The position numbers were made by a program, and so were the translations under genes. Below the pieces are notes generated by a model that saw only the letters and a list, made by a program, of their open reading frames with translations, was not told the DNA's origin and searched no databases. Of a stretch of 6,269 nt of DNA, positions 1 through 5,821 are shown one piece after another. Position 1 is the first letter of the stretch, and every line of letters begins with the position of its first letter. The DNA is from JBNJEA01 sp051745395 (lineage in GTDB: Bacteria > Desulfobacterota > Desulfobacteria > Desulfobacterales > Desulfosalsimonadaceae): the NCBI GenBank assembly GCA_051745395.1, contig JBNJEA010000163.1, positions 1 to 6,269 on the forward strand, given 5' to 3'.

Positions 1-342
1 GGTCAACTCGTGAAACAGGACCCGGTGGAAGCGACGCCCCTTTTTCTTGAGCACCTCTGCGGTGTGCCAGGCAATGGCCTCGCCTTCCCGGTCCGGGTCC
101 GGGGCGAGGTAGATGTCGTCGGTATCGGCGGCGGCATCTTTTAACTGCTTGATGACCTTCTGTTTTCCGGGGATGGTGACGTATTTCGGCGCAAAGCTGT
201 TTTCAATGTCAATGCCGATTTCCTTCTGCGGCAGATCCTTGATATGGCCCACGGTGGAGGCCACGTTGAATTTTTCACCGAGATACTTCTTGATGGTTTT
301 GACCTTTGTGGGCGACTCCACGACAACCAGCGGTTTTGCCAC
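1..342 (-). CDS. topA: DNA topoisomerase I, N-terminal part (runs off window)
   Basis: Type IA topoisomerase, which relaxes negatively supercoiled DNA by single-strand cleavage and passage. Only the first 114 codons are present, and the frame is open to base 1. Translation gives VAKPLVVVESPTKVKTIKKY at the start, the classic TOPRIM opening with catalytic Glu9 and the ESPxKxxTI motif. GHIKDLP follows at residues 32-38, and the acidic TOPRIM motif with Asp82, Asp84 and Glu86 lies in DPDREGEAIAWH (82-93). The RVLFHELT stretch near the window edge also fits the family. The active-site tyrosine and zinc-finger domains would lie outside the window. The start is GTG at 342-340, with a GGAGAG Shine-Dalgarno at 353-348 embedded in the last codons of dprA. 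Only two bases separate the dprA stop from this GTG, so the two genes are probably cotranscribed and translationally coupled. Identification is secure; full length cannot be judged. Confidence 0.95.
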   Translation of the reverse strand, partial: MAKPLVVVESPTKVKTIKKYLGEKFNVASTVGHIKDLPQKEIGIDIENSFAPKYVTIPGKQKVIKQLKDAAADTDDIYLAPDPDREGEAIAWHTAEVLKKKGRRFHRVLFHELT

Positions 343-344
343 AG

Positions 345-1466
345 TTACTCTCCGCTTTTGCAAAAATATTTACCGGGCATCTGACAGATGATGCCCTTTA
401 ATTCCAGATTCAATAAAGCCGCCGACAAGGCGGCCACCTCCATGCCCGATTGCCGGGCCAGCAAATCAAAGTGAACCGGATAGGCGTCCAGGCATTCATA
501 AACCCGGACTTCCTCGGTTGTCAATCCGGAAATGGAATTTTGTGTCGACGACTGTTCGGCCGCAGCACCAACCGGCGCCATCAGATGGGCAAATTCCTCG
601 GCGACATCCTCTGCTTTTTCAACCAGTTTGGCTCCCTGCTTTAACAGGCTGTGGGTACCGATGCTTTTAAAGGAATTGATGTTGCCGGGCACGGCAAAGA
701 CCTCCCGGTTTTGCTCGGCCGCCAGTTTGGCCGTGATCAGGGCGCCGCTTTTGCGGGCGGCCTCCACGACCACGGTGCCCAGGGTCATGCCGGAAATAAT
801 CCGGTTTCTGGCCGGAAAATTATACGGGTTGGGGCCTTCTTCAACGGGCTTTTCGGAAACAACAGTGCCGGATTCGGCAATGGCTTGGTAGAGTTTTCGG
901 TTTTCCGGCGGATAGATCACCGAAAGCCCGCTGCCCAGCACGGCAACGGTCTGGCCCCCGGCCGAAAGCGCCCCCTGGTGGGCCGCCGTGTCAATGCCGG
1001 CGGCCATGCCGCTTACAACGGCAAACCCCATTTGGGCCAAATCGGCACTTACCCGACGGGCCATGGAAAGACCGTAACGGGTCGCATGGCGGGTGCCGAC
1101 AATGGCAATGGCGGGCTTTTGGGTGATGGGGCCGCCCAACGCGTAGAGATACGGCGGCGGATCGTAGATTTCGTGGAGCAGCGGCGGGTATTGCCCGGAA
1201 TTGCGGGTGACGATCCGGTAGCCGTTTTGTTCGGCCAGCCGGATTTCGTTTTTCACATTCTCGGATATTTTGGCCGAAGCAATGGCGCCGGCAATTTTGC
1301 CGGAAACGCCTTCTACGGCCGTCAGCGCGGACCGTGGGGCGGAAAACACATTTTCAGGGGTTTCAAACCGATCCATCAACTGCTTATATGCCCGGTTGCC
1401 CACCCCTGGCACCTGTTTTAGGGCGACCCAGTAATGAAGGTTTTGTTTATCCAATGGTGCATTCAT
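345..1466 (-). CDS. dprA: DNA processing protein DprA (Smf family)
   Basis: Cytoplasmic single-strand DNA-binding protein that protects incoming DNA in natural transformation and loads RecA; it is also widely kept in non-competent bacteria. The 373 residues fit the three-domain form. An N-terminal helix-hairpin-helix/SAM-like region (about 10-60, with VPGVGNRAYKQL) comes first. The Rossmann-like core (about 95-290) contains AIVGTRHATRYG at 120-132, VSGMAAGIDTAAHQGAL at 151-167, VLGSGLSVIYPPEN at 176-189, FPARNRIISGMTLGTVVVEA at 218-237 and SGALITAKLAAEQNREVFAVPG at 240-261. A C-terminal winged-helix DML1-like domain (about 312-370) ends the protein. The ATG start at 1466-1464 fits the family N-terminus, but I see no good Shine-Dalgarno in front. 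The gene begins 23 bases after the PIN gene stop, so coupling to upstream translation is plausible. It ends two bases before topA, a common neighbour. Confidence 0.96.
   Translation of the reverse strand: MNAPLDKQNLHYWVALKQVPGVGNRAYKQLMDRFETPENVFSAPRSALTAVEGVSGKIAGAIASAKISENVKNEIRLAEQNGYRIVTRNSGQYPPLLHEIYDPPPYLYALGGPITQKPAIAIVGTRHATRYGLSMARRVSADLAQMGFAVVSGMAAGIDTAAHQGALSAGGQTVAVLGSGLSVIYPPENRKLYQAIAESGTVVSEKPVEEGPNPYNFPARNRIISGMTLGTVVVEAARKSGALITAKLAAEQNREVFAVPGNINSFKSIGTHSLLKQGAKLVEKAEDVAEEFAHLMAPVGAAAEQSSTQNSISGLTTEEVRVYECLDAYPVHFDLLARQSGMEVAALSAALLNLELKGIICQMPGKYFCKSGE
348..353 (-). promoter_or_regulatory. Ribosome binding site deciding the topA GTG start
   Basis: Read on the minus strand this is GGAGAG, with five bases between it and the GTG start of topA. 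It lies inside the last codons of dprA. It supports a GTG start giving the VAKPLVVVESP N-terminus expected for topoisomerase I. Confidence 0.6.
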
Positions 1467-1489
1467 GGGTGAAGGATTCGAGGCGTTGC

Positions 1490-1915
1490 TTAGGGGCTGG
1501 GGGCTGTTTTCAATAATATTTCAAAGCCTGCTTGTTCAAAATGATGATCCGCAGAAAAAATTTCCGCAATTTCCAAATCTTTTGCGGCAATCATGCTGAT
1601 ACAATCCACTAAGCCCCATTCCTTGTCATTCATCTGTTTGTAAAACTCAAACCCTCTTTGAACCAAAGACTCCTCCACATTAATACAATTCCACTTTTTA
1701 GAATTCCGAATGGCCTCAATAAGCTGAACTGCTGTGGGTCTCAAGTGAACAGGGCTGAATGCATTTCCAAATTCAAGTAATACCGCGTTGGTGGTCACAA
1801 AATTCGTCTTTCCCTGTCTTAAATTTGCCCTTACATCGAGCGCCTGCCGATGATAAGAGTCTCGTCTGTTGCCAATTGCAATCAAAGCGGAAGTATCTAC
1901 AAAGACAAGCTTCAT
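1490..1915 (-). CDS. PIN-domain ribonuclease, probable VapC-type toxin
   Basis: A 141-residue single-domain protein of the PIN nuclease superfamily; toxins of this type are Mg-dependent endoribonucleases that typically cut tRNA or rRNA. The acidic active-site set is visible and intact: Asp7 in VFVDTSALIAI, Glu48 in TNAVLLEFGNAF, Asp104 in WGLVDCISMIAA and Asp123 in FSADHHFEQAGF. Length and motif spacing are normal for VapC-like toxins. The ATG overlaps the stop of the preceding small gene in an ATGA (1912-1915), the usual antitoxin-toxin coupling; I see only a weak Shine-Dalgarno. Base composition is visibly lower in GC than the flanking sec and dprA genes (one 60-base line inside it is about 42% GC, one inside secD about 63%), suggesting acquisition by transfer. 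The superfamily is clear. The toxin role is inferred from context, and the RNA target is unknown. Confidence 0.88.
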   Translation of the reverse strand: MKLVFVDTSALIAIGNRRDSYHRQALDVRANLRQGKTNFVTTNAVLLEFGNAFSPVHLRPTAVQLIEAIRNSKKWNCINVEESLVQRGFEFYKQMNDKEWGLVDCISMIAAKDLEIAEIFSADHHFEQAGFEILLKTAPSP

Positions 1916-2151
1916 GATTTTTTAGAGATCCCGTAGAGATAGTGATCATGGTTTTCAGCAAAATCTTCTATGCCCGTATCAACGGCAATCTCCTCAATAT
2001 CGAGATTATCCCACGGATCAGCATCTATTCCGGGAACTTCCTTTACATCAATGGACAACCCTTCATCATGAAACAAATCTTTAAGTTTGTGGATGATCTG
2101 GGCAACCTGCTCTTTAGTAAAATTGTCCGGCACTTCTATTGTTAATTGCAT
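1912..2151 (-). CDS. Small acidic protein, probable antitoxin of the PIN toxin
   Basis: A 79-residue protein directly upstream of the PIN gene and overlapping it by four bases (ATGA). The N-terminal third (MQLTIEVPDNFTKEQVAQII) looks like a strand followed by a helix. The middle is rich in Asp and Glu (about residues 34-68, with EVPGIDADPWDNLDIEEIAV). It ends in a distinctive ENHDHYLYGISKK tail. I recall DHYLYG-like endings on small proteins paired with PIN toxins, so an antitoxin role is likely, the acidic C-terminal half perhaps wrapping the toxin. No ribbon-helix-helix, AbrB or HTH domain is evident, so DNA binding and autoregulation cannot be claimed. The ATG at 2151 has only a weak AGGT about eight bases upstream. 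No convincing promoter is visible in the 63-base gap after secF. Function is inferred from position and acidity. Confidence 0.75.
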   Translation of the reverse strand: MQLTIEVPDNFTKEQVAQIIHKLKDLFHDEGLSIDVKEVPGIDADPWDNLDIEEIAVDTGIEDFAENHDHYLYGISKKS

Positions 2152-2214
2152 ATTGGTAACCTAATTATGATCTCCCTCTTTTTTAAAATACCCTAATCGC
2201 AATCGCGGCAATTA

Positions 2215-3282
2215 TCAAGCCGCTTCCGCCGCTTCGCCCGCCGCAGGCGTTGTCCCCGGACCCTGCAGCAGCAGAAGCATCGGGCTTGCCACATAAATGG
2301 AGGAGTACGTACCGATAAGCACGCCAACGATCAGGGCAAAGGCAAAATCGTGGATGATGTCGCCGCCGAGGAAAAACAGGCAAAGCAGCACAACCAGTGT
2401 GGTCATGGAGGTCAGAATCGTCCGGCTTAAGGTTTCATTGATGCTCCGGTTGATGGTGCTTTCCATGGGCCGGAGGCTGTATTTCTTCATATTTTCGCGG
2501 ATCCGGTCAAAAACGATGATCGTATCGTTTAAAGAATACCCGATAATGGTGAGCAGGGCGGCCACGATGGGCAGGGAAAACTCCTTGCCCAGCAGGGTAA
2601 ATATCCCCACCGTGATGGTGACATCATGGAGCAGGGCCACCACCGCCCCCATGGCAAATTTCAACCGCAACTGCCAGAACAGGATCAGGGTCACGATCAG
2701 GGCCACCAGGATCAAAACGGGAATGCTCATGTTAAACAGGGCAAAGAAATAAACCGCCCCGATTAAGGCCGCAGCGGTCACGCCGCTGAGCATCCATTTC
2801 ATTTCAAACCGGCCGGATATATAGATCGTGATAAACAAAAGCGCATAAAACAGCGCAAACAGGGCCTTTTCGCGAAGGGTTTCGCCCACCTGGGGCCCGA
2901 CCATTTCCACCCGGCGGATTTCGGCATCCGCGCCGGTCGAGGCGGCCAGCGCATCTTTGACCTGGCCCGAAAAGTTGTCATCCGTGGTCAGCGACCGATC
3001 CGTGCGCACCAGGTATTCGTTTTTTTCCTTGTCCCCGAATCGCTGAACGGCCGCACCGCCGAGCTCAATTTCGCCCAGGCCGGACTTGATGGCGTTGAGA
3101 TCGACCGCGTTGTCAAATTTCACCTGGACAATGGTGCCGCCCTGGAAATCAATGCCGTATTCCGGGCCGCCGTTGACGATCAATGTGGCAATGCTGACAA
3201 AAATCAGGATGGCCGAGACGATATAGCCGATCTGCCGTCTTCCGATAAAATCGATATTAATACCCGGTTTGATAAACTCCAT
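2215..3282 (-). CDS. secF: Protein translocase subunit SecF, with extra membrane hairpin
   Basis: Inner-membrane RND-like subunit that works with SecD to drive late steps of Sec export using the proton gradient. Family marks are YGIDFQGGT (42-50), the periplasmic domain ending in RVEMVGPQVGETLREKAL (124-141), TIIGYSLNDTIIVFDRIREN (245-264, with Asp253) and IYVASPML near the end. At 355 residues it is longer than the usual 300-320 or so. The excess lies between RFEMKW (158-163) and LRLKFAMGAVVALLHD (205-220), where canonical SecF runs straight from FRFEWRL into the next helix. The insert carries two hydrophobic segments (about 166-184 and 187-204), giving roughly eight predicted helices instead of six. 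The start ATG sits 12 bases after the secD stop with AAGGAT eight bases upstream, so the genes are coupled. Identification is certain; the insertion is read by eye against remembered family sequence. Confidence 0.97.
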   Translation of the reverse strand: MEFIKPGINIDFIGRRQIGYIVSAILIFVSIATLIVNGGPEYGIDFQGGTIVQVKFDNAVDLNAIKSGLGEIELGGAAVQRFGDKEKNEYLVRTDRSLTTDDNFSGQVKDALAASTGADAEIRRVEMVGPQVGETLREKALFALFYALLFITIYISGRFEMKWMLSGVTAAALIGAVYFFALFNMSIPVLILVALIVTLILFWQLRLKFAMGAVVALLHDVTITVGIFTLLGKEFSLPIVAALLTIIGYSLNDTIIVFDRIRENMKKYSLRPMESTINRSINETLSRTILTSMTTLVVLLCLFFLGGDIIHDFAFALIVGVLIGTYSSIYVASPMLLLLQGPGTTPAAGEAAEAA

Positions 3283-3290
3283 CAGGTCCG

Positions 3291-3296
3291 ATCCTT
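3291..3296 (-). promoter_or_regulatory. secF ribosome binding site overlapping the secD stop
   Basis: Minus-strand AAGGAT with eight bases to the secF ATG. It shares bases with the TAA stop of secD, so ribosomes finishing SecD reach the secF start directly. This is consistent with balanced production of the two partners. Confidence 0.55.
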
Positions 3297-4863
3297 ATAT
3301 ACTCAGGGTTTTCATTTGGCGAATGGTGTAAATATAGTCAAATACCAGCCGGCAGACAAACAGGGCCGTAAACAGGCTGGCCAGTACGCCGAGGCTCAAG
3401 GTTACCGCAAACCCCTTGACCGGGCCGGTGCCGAACTGAAAAAGCACCAGTGCGGCGATGAGCGTGGTGACGTTGGCATCGAGCACGGTGACCGTGGCCC
3501 GGTCGAAGCCGCCGGACACGGCCGCCCCGGGCGATTTGCCCAGCCGCCGTTCCTCCCGTATGCGCTCAAAGATAATCACGTTGGCGTCCACGGCCATGCC
3601 GATGGTCAAAATAACGCCGGCAATGCCGGGCAGCGTCAGCGTTGCCCCGAATGCCGCCAGCCCCGCGGCGATGAAAAGAATATTTAAAATCAGCGCCAGG
3701 TTGGCGACCAGGCCGGCGAGCTGGAAATAAATCACCATAAAGACAATCACCAGAATGCCGCCGACTAACATGGAAAGAAGACCTTTCTGGATCGAGTCGT
3801 GGCCCAGCGACGGGCCCACGGTGCGCTCCTCGACGATTTCCACCGGTGCCGGCAGCGAGCCGGCGCGCAGCACGATGGCCAGGTCGTGGGCTTCTTCCAT
3901 GGAAAAATCGCCGGTAATGCGGGCCGTGCCGCCCGGGATTTTCTCCTGGATCACCGGCGCGGAATAGACACGGTCGTCCAACACGATGGCCAGACGATTG
4001 TTGACGTTTTCGCCGGTGACCCGCTCGAAAATCCGGGCGCCTTTCCGGTTGAAGTCAATGGTCACATAGGGTTCATTAAACTGCTGGCCGATCTGTACCC
4101 GGGCATCGTCTAAGTAGGCGCCGGTCAACAGGTTCTGTTTTTTCACGAGATAGCGCTGGCGTTCGCCTTCGGCGGCTTCCCGGGATCCGGGCAAAATTTC
4201 ACTGCCCGGCGGCACGTCGCCGTCCTCGGCCTGGGCCAGGCTGTGATCTTCGTCTAAAAGCTTGAACTCCAACTGGGCGGTCCGGCCGATGAGTTCCTTG
4301 GCCCGCCGGGTGTCGCTGACCCCGGGCAACTGGATCAAAATCCGTTTTTCCCCCTGGACCCGGATATCGGGCTCATTGACGCCGAATTCGTCAATCCGGT
4401 TGCGGATGGTCTCCACCGCCTGTTCAACGGCCTTGCCGCGGATCTCGCCGGCGGCCTTGTCGGTGATGCCCAGTTCCACGAACAAATCGCCGTCTTTTTC
4501 CGAGGTGTTTCGGATTTCCATGTCCGAATAGTTGTTTTCGACAAGCTCGCGGAGCTTGCCCTCCTCATCCGGGTTTAACAGGCGAAAGGAAAGCGCCATC
4601 TCGCCGCTGTCCTTGATACGGCTGTGGCGGAGCTTTTCCTTTCGCAGCAGGGACCTCAGATCGCCGCGAATCCGCTCCACGGTGCTCGACACCGCTTCTT
4701 CGGTCTCCACCGAAAGGGCCAGATGCATTCCGCCCTGCAAATCCAGCCCCAGGTTAATCTGTTTGTGCGGCCACATCCCCGGCTTAAATGTCGGGACCAC
4801 ATAGACGACTGCCGCAACAACGACCGCCAGCACCACGATTAAACGCCAAATATAGCCTGTCAA
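3295..4863 (-). CDS. secD: Protein translocase subunit SecD
   Basis: Inner-membrane partner of SecF that pulls exported chains into the periplasm using the proton-motive force. Counting from the TTG at 4863 it has 522 residues. The first membrane helix is at about 5-25, followed by INLGLDLQGGMHL (36-48), a large periplasmic domain with ETIRNRIDEFGVNEPDIRVQ (151-170) and ILIQLPGV (175-182), the GSLPAPVEIVEERTVGPSLG segment (335-354), and five C-terminal helices. GMAVDANVIIFERIREE (422-438) carries the conserved Asp426. I chose TTG 4863 because minus-strand GGAAAGGG (4879-4872) lies eight bases upstream and the N-terminus then matches the usual short cytoplasmic lead before helix 1. An in-frame TTG at 4914 would add 17 residues but has no good Shine-Dalgarno. 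No ATG is available nearby. secD is separated from yajC by a repeat element and hairpins. Confidence 0.96.
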   Translation of the reverse strand: MTGYIWRLIVVLAVVVAAVVYVVPTFKPGMWPHKQINLGLDLQGGMHLALSVETEEAVSSTVERIRGDLRSLLRKEKLRHSRIKDSGEMALSFRLLNPDEEGKLRELVENNYSDMEIRNTSEKDGDLFVELGITDKAAGEIRGKAVEQAVETIRNRIDEFGVNEPDIRVQGEKRILIQLPGVSDTRRAKELIGRTAQLEFKLLDEDHSLAQAEDGDVPPGSEILPGSREAAEGERQRYLVKKQNLLTGAYLDDARVQIGQQFNEPYVTIDFNRKGARIFERVTGENVNNRLAIVLDDRVYSAPVIQEKIPGGTARITGDFSMEEAHDLAIVLRAGSLPAPVEIVEERTVGPSLGHDSIQKGLLSMLVGGILVIVFMVIYFQLAGLVANLALILNILFIAAGLAAFGATLTLPGIAGVILTIGMAVDANVIIFERIREERRLGKSPGAAVSGGFDRATVTVLDANVTTLIAALVLFQFGTGPVKGFAVTLSLGVLASLFTALFVCRLVFDYIYTIRQMKTLSI

Positions 4864-4871
4864 TGCCGATG

Positions 4872-4879
4872 CCCTTTCC
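4872..4879 (-). promoter_or_regulatory. Ribosome binding site favouring the internal secD TTG start
   Basis: Minus-strand GGAAAGGG, eight bases before TTG 4863-4861. It decides between two in-frame TTG candidates. The upstream one at 4914 has only a weak purine stretch before it and would add a 17-residue polar leader ahead of the first membrane helix. Confidence 0.5.
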
Positions 4880-4968
4880 AAATTTGTCCGTGAAAATTGG
4901 TGATGGCCCGGCAAAAAGAGCCCGTAGCGAAACCCTTTGCCCTGCCATCCGAATTATTTATTTTCCTG

Positions 4969-5244
4969 TTATCCGGGATATCCAGTTATGGTTTTGTGAA
5001 ATGAATTGGGCATCCGTAAAACCCAAACCAAGCAAAAAAAGCAATTCATCCCGGCCGTCATGCCTGCGAAAGCAGGCATCCAGGGGTTTTCTGTCCGTCT
5101 GGAAAAATGGATGCCTGCCTCCCGAAAAGGTCCGGGACAGGTTCGCAGGCATGACAGACGAGGCGACGTCTTTTTCTGCGTATCCACATGCCGTCCCGAA
5201 ATTCTTATTGCTTGAAATGAACAAATAACCGGAGTTCCGAATAA
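4969..5244. mobile_element. MITE-like element, copy A (degenerate)
   Basis: Non-coding inverted-repeat element whose plus strand matches the reverse complement of the element at 5827-6082 over essentially its full length, roughly 85% by eye. It begins TTATCCGGGA (4969-4978) and ends TTCCGAATAA (5235-5244), an imperfect terminal inverted repeat. The core palindrome starts at 5057-5083 with the same 27-base arm as copy B except at two bases in the small loop. The opposite arm (5108-5155) is broken by about 22 extra bases (within about 5122-5144). The extra stretch contains CGGG and CAGG, which can pair back with the neighbouring CCTGCCTCCCG. A five-base ATTTT flanks the wider element (4960-4964 and 5249-5253), but this is weak in AT-rich DNA. 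The element sits between the yajC terminator and secD. It encodes no transposase, so any movement would need one supplied in trans. Confidence 0.8.
5057..5155. repeat. Core palindrome of copy A, interrupted
   Basis: The left arm is 5057-5083 and the right arm 5108-5155, the latter containing an insert of about 22 bases compared with copy B. The left arm is itself a small hairpin, ATGCCTGC-GAAA-GCAGGCAT. In an RNA reading through toward secD the arms could still pair, with a bulge. Confidence 0.75.
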
Positions 5245-5255
5245 CCGGATTTTAC

Positions 5256-5310
5256 TTTTTACATTCCTGTAAAAACAACAGGGAATGCGGCCCTGATATT
5301 TCGCATTCCC
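5256..5310 (-). terminator. Double hairpin terminator after yajC
   Basis: The first hairpin pairs 5302-5310 with 5281-5289 (GGGAATGCG with CGCATTCCC, nine base pairs, 12-base loop). On the minus strand TGTTGTTTTTAC follows at once, a good Rho-independent terminator for yajC. Outer AAAACA/TGTTTT bases can extend the stem. A second hairpin comes directly after: 5268-5275 with 5256-5263, eight base pairs of TTTTTACA/TGTAAAAA around a GGAA loop. The stem is also preceded by an A-tract, so it could act in both directions. It lies 12 bases after the yajC stop and would reduce or uncouple secD transcription from the yajC promoter. Confidence 0.7.
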
Positions 5311-5322
5311 CGTGTTTTAAAA

Positions 5323-5676
5323 TCAGGCCTTGCCTTCCTTTTTCTTTTCCCCGCCGCCGCCGGATGCGTCGTTTAGGGCCGCCACGCTGCCCCGGGAGAA
5401 CTTGACGCGCACCTTTTCGGCAATTTCAATGGTGGCGGTGCTTTCATCGATTGCGGTAATTACGCCGTGGATGCCGCCGTTGGTGACCACCCGGTCGCCC
5501 TTTTTCAGGTTGGCCACCATTTCCTGGTGGGCCTTGGCTTTTTTCTGCTGGGGCCGGATCAAAAGAAAATAGAAAATGACGAACATCAGGATAATGGGGA
5601 TAAACGCGGCAAATCCGCCGCCCTGTGCCCCCTCAGCCCCCGGCTGTGCGCCTATGGCATATGCGAGATTGAACAA
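5323..5676 (-). CDS. yajC: Sec translocon accessory protein YajC
   Basis: Small inner-membrane protein that associates with SecD-SecF and the SecYEG channel; it is not essential in E. coli. The 117 residues show a short Gly/Ala-rich N-terminus (about 1-21), one membrane helix (about 23-40, FAAFIPIILMFVIFYFLLIR) and the family motif FLLIRPQQKKAKAHQEMVANLKKGDRVVTNGGIHGVI. A small beta domain follows, then a charged tail rich in Gly, Lys and Glu. The start is TTG at 5676-5674, supported by a near-perfect AGGAGGT five bases upstream and by the N-terminus MFNLAYA that it yields. In many genomes yajC lies just before secD. Here the order is kept, but about 460 bases of hairpins and repeat element separate them. 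Its own promoter is visible upstream. Confidence 0.95.
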   Translation of the reverse strand: MFNLAYAIGAQPGAEGAQGGGFAAFIPIILMFVIFYFLLIRPQQKKAKAHQEMVANLKKGDRVVTNGGIHGVITAIDESTATIEIAEKVRVKFSRGSVAALNDASGGGGEKKKEGKA

Positions 5677-5681
5677 AACGT

Positions 5682-5688
5682 ACCTCCT
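5682..5688 (-). promoter_or_regulatory. Strong ribosome binding site deciding the yajC TTG start
   Basis: Minus-strand AGGAGGT with five bases to TTG 5676-5674. The strength of this site makes the TTG start convincing despite the absence of ATG. TTG with a near-consensus Shine-Dalgarno may set a moderate translation rate. Confidence 0.8.
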
Positions 5689-5746
5689 TGGTGTATGAGC
5701 GAGTTAGACTGTAAAACCGTATAATGGATTAAAAATTTAACCCGCT

Positions 5747-5775
5747 CTTATAATCAAATATTTAATATTCGTCAA
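5747..5775 (-). promoter_or_regulatory. Sigma70-type promoter for yajC
   Basis: On the minus strand TTGACG (5775-5770) is the -35 box and TATAAG (5752-5747) the -10 box. They are separated by exactly 17 AT-rich bases, and each matches consensus at five of six positions. Transcription would begin near 5740, giving an mRNA leader of roughly 65 bases before yajC. It lies between yajC and the repeat element at 5827, so it is inside the interval bracketed by the two element copies. Confidence 0.7.
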
Positions 5776-5813
5776 TCAGAGTTGAACCGAAATCGAGCCT
5801 TTCCGATTTTTAA

Positions 5814-5821
5814 AAACAGTA
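5814..5821. repeat. Possible target-site duplication, left copy
   Basis: AAACAGTA here recurs at 6088-6095. Each copy lies exactly five bases outside a terminal TTATCCGGAA repeat of copy B, a symmetry expected of an 8-bp target duplication. The match is short and could be chance. Confidence 0.45.

Larger units (their letters stand above)
4864..5322. other. Gap between yajC and secD: repeat element and hairpins, no gene
   Basis: This interval holds, in the minus-strand direction, the double hairpin after yajC, repeat element copy A, and about 105 bases leading to secD. Short open frames here are translations of the repeat and I do not accept them as genes. I looked for a secD promoter between the element and the TTG and found no convincing -35/-10 pair. 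secD may be read through from yajC or started from a signal I cannot see. Confidence 0.6.

Noticed and set aside
651..1421. 256-residue plus-strand open frame opposite dprA.
   Set aside because: It is antisense to a well-conserved gene, with Gly/His/Arg-rich composition typical of a shadow frame in GC-rich DNA.
2152..2214. Promoter or terminator between secF and the antitoxin gene.
   Set aside because: TTGATA near the secF stop has no acceptable -10 at proper spacing, and no stable stem with a T-run is visible.
4864..4914. 17-residue N-terminal extension of SecD from TTG 4914.
   Set aside because: The ribosome site is weak and the leader is unlike SecD N-termini as I recall them; the TTG at 4863 has a better site.
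4960..5253. ATTTT direct repeat as a target duplication of copy A.
   Set aside because: Five bases in an AT-rich context is too weak and does not match the 8-base length seen around copy B.
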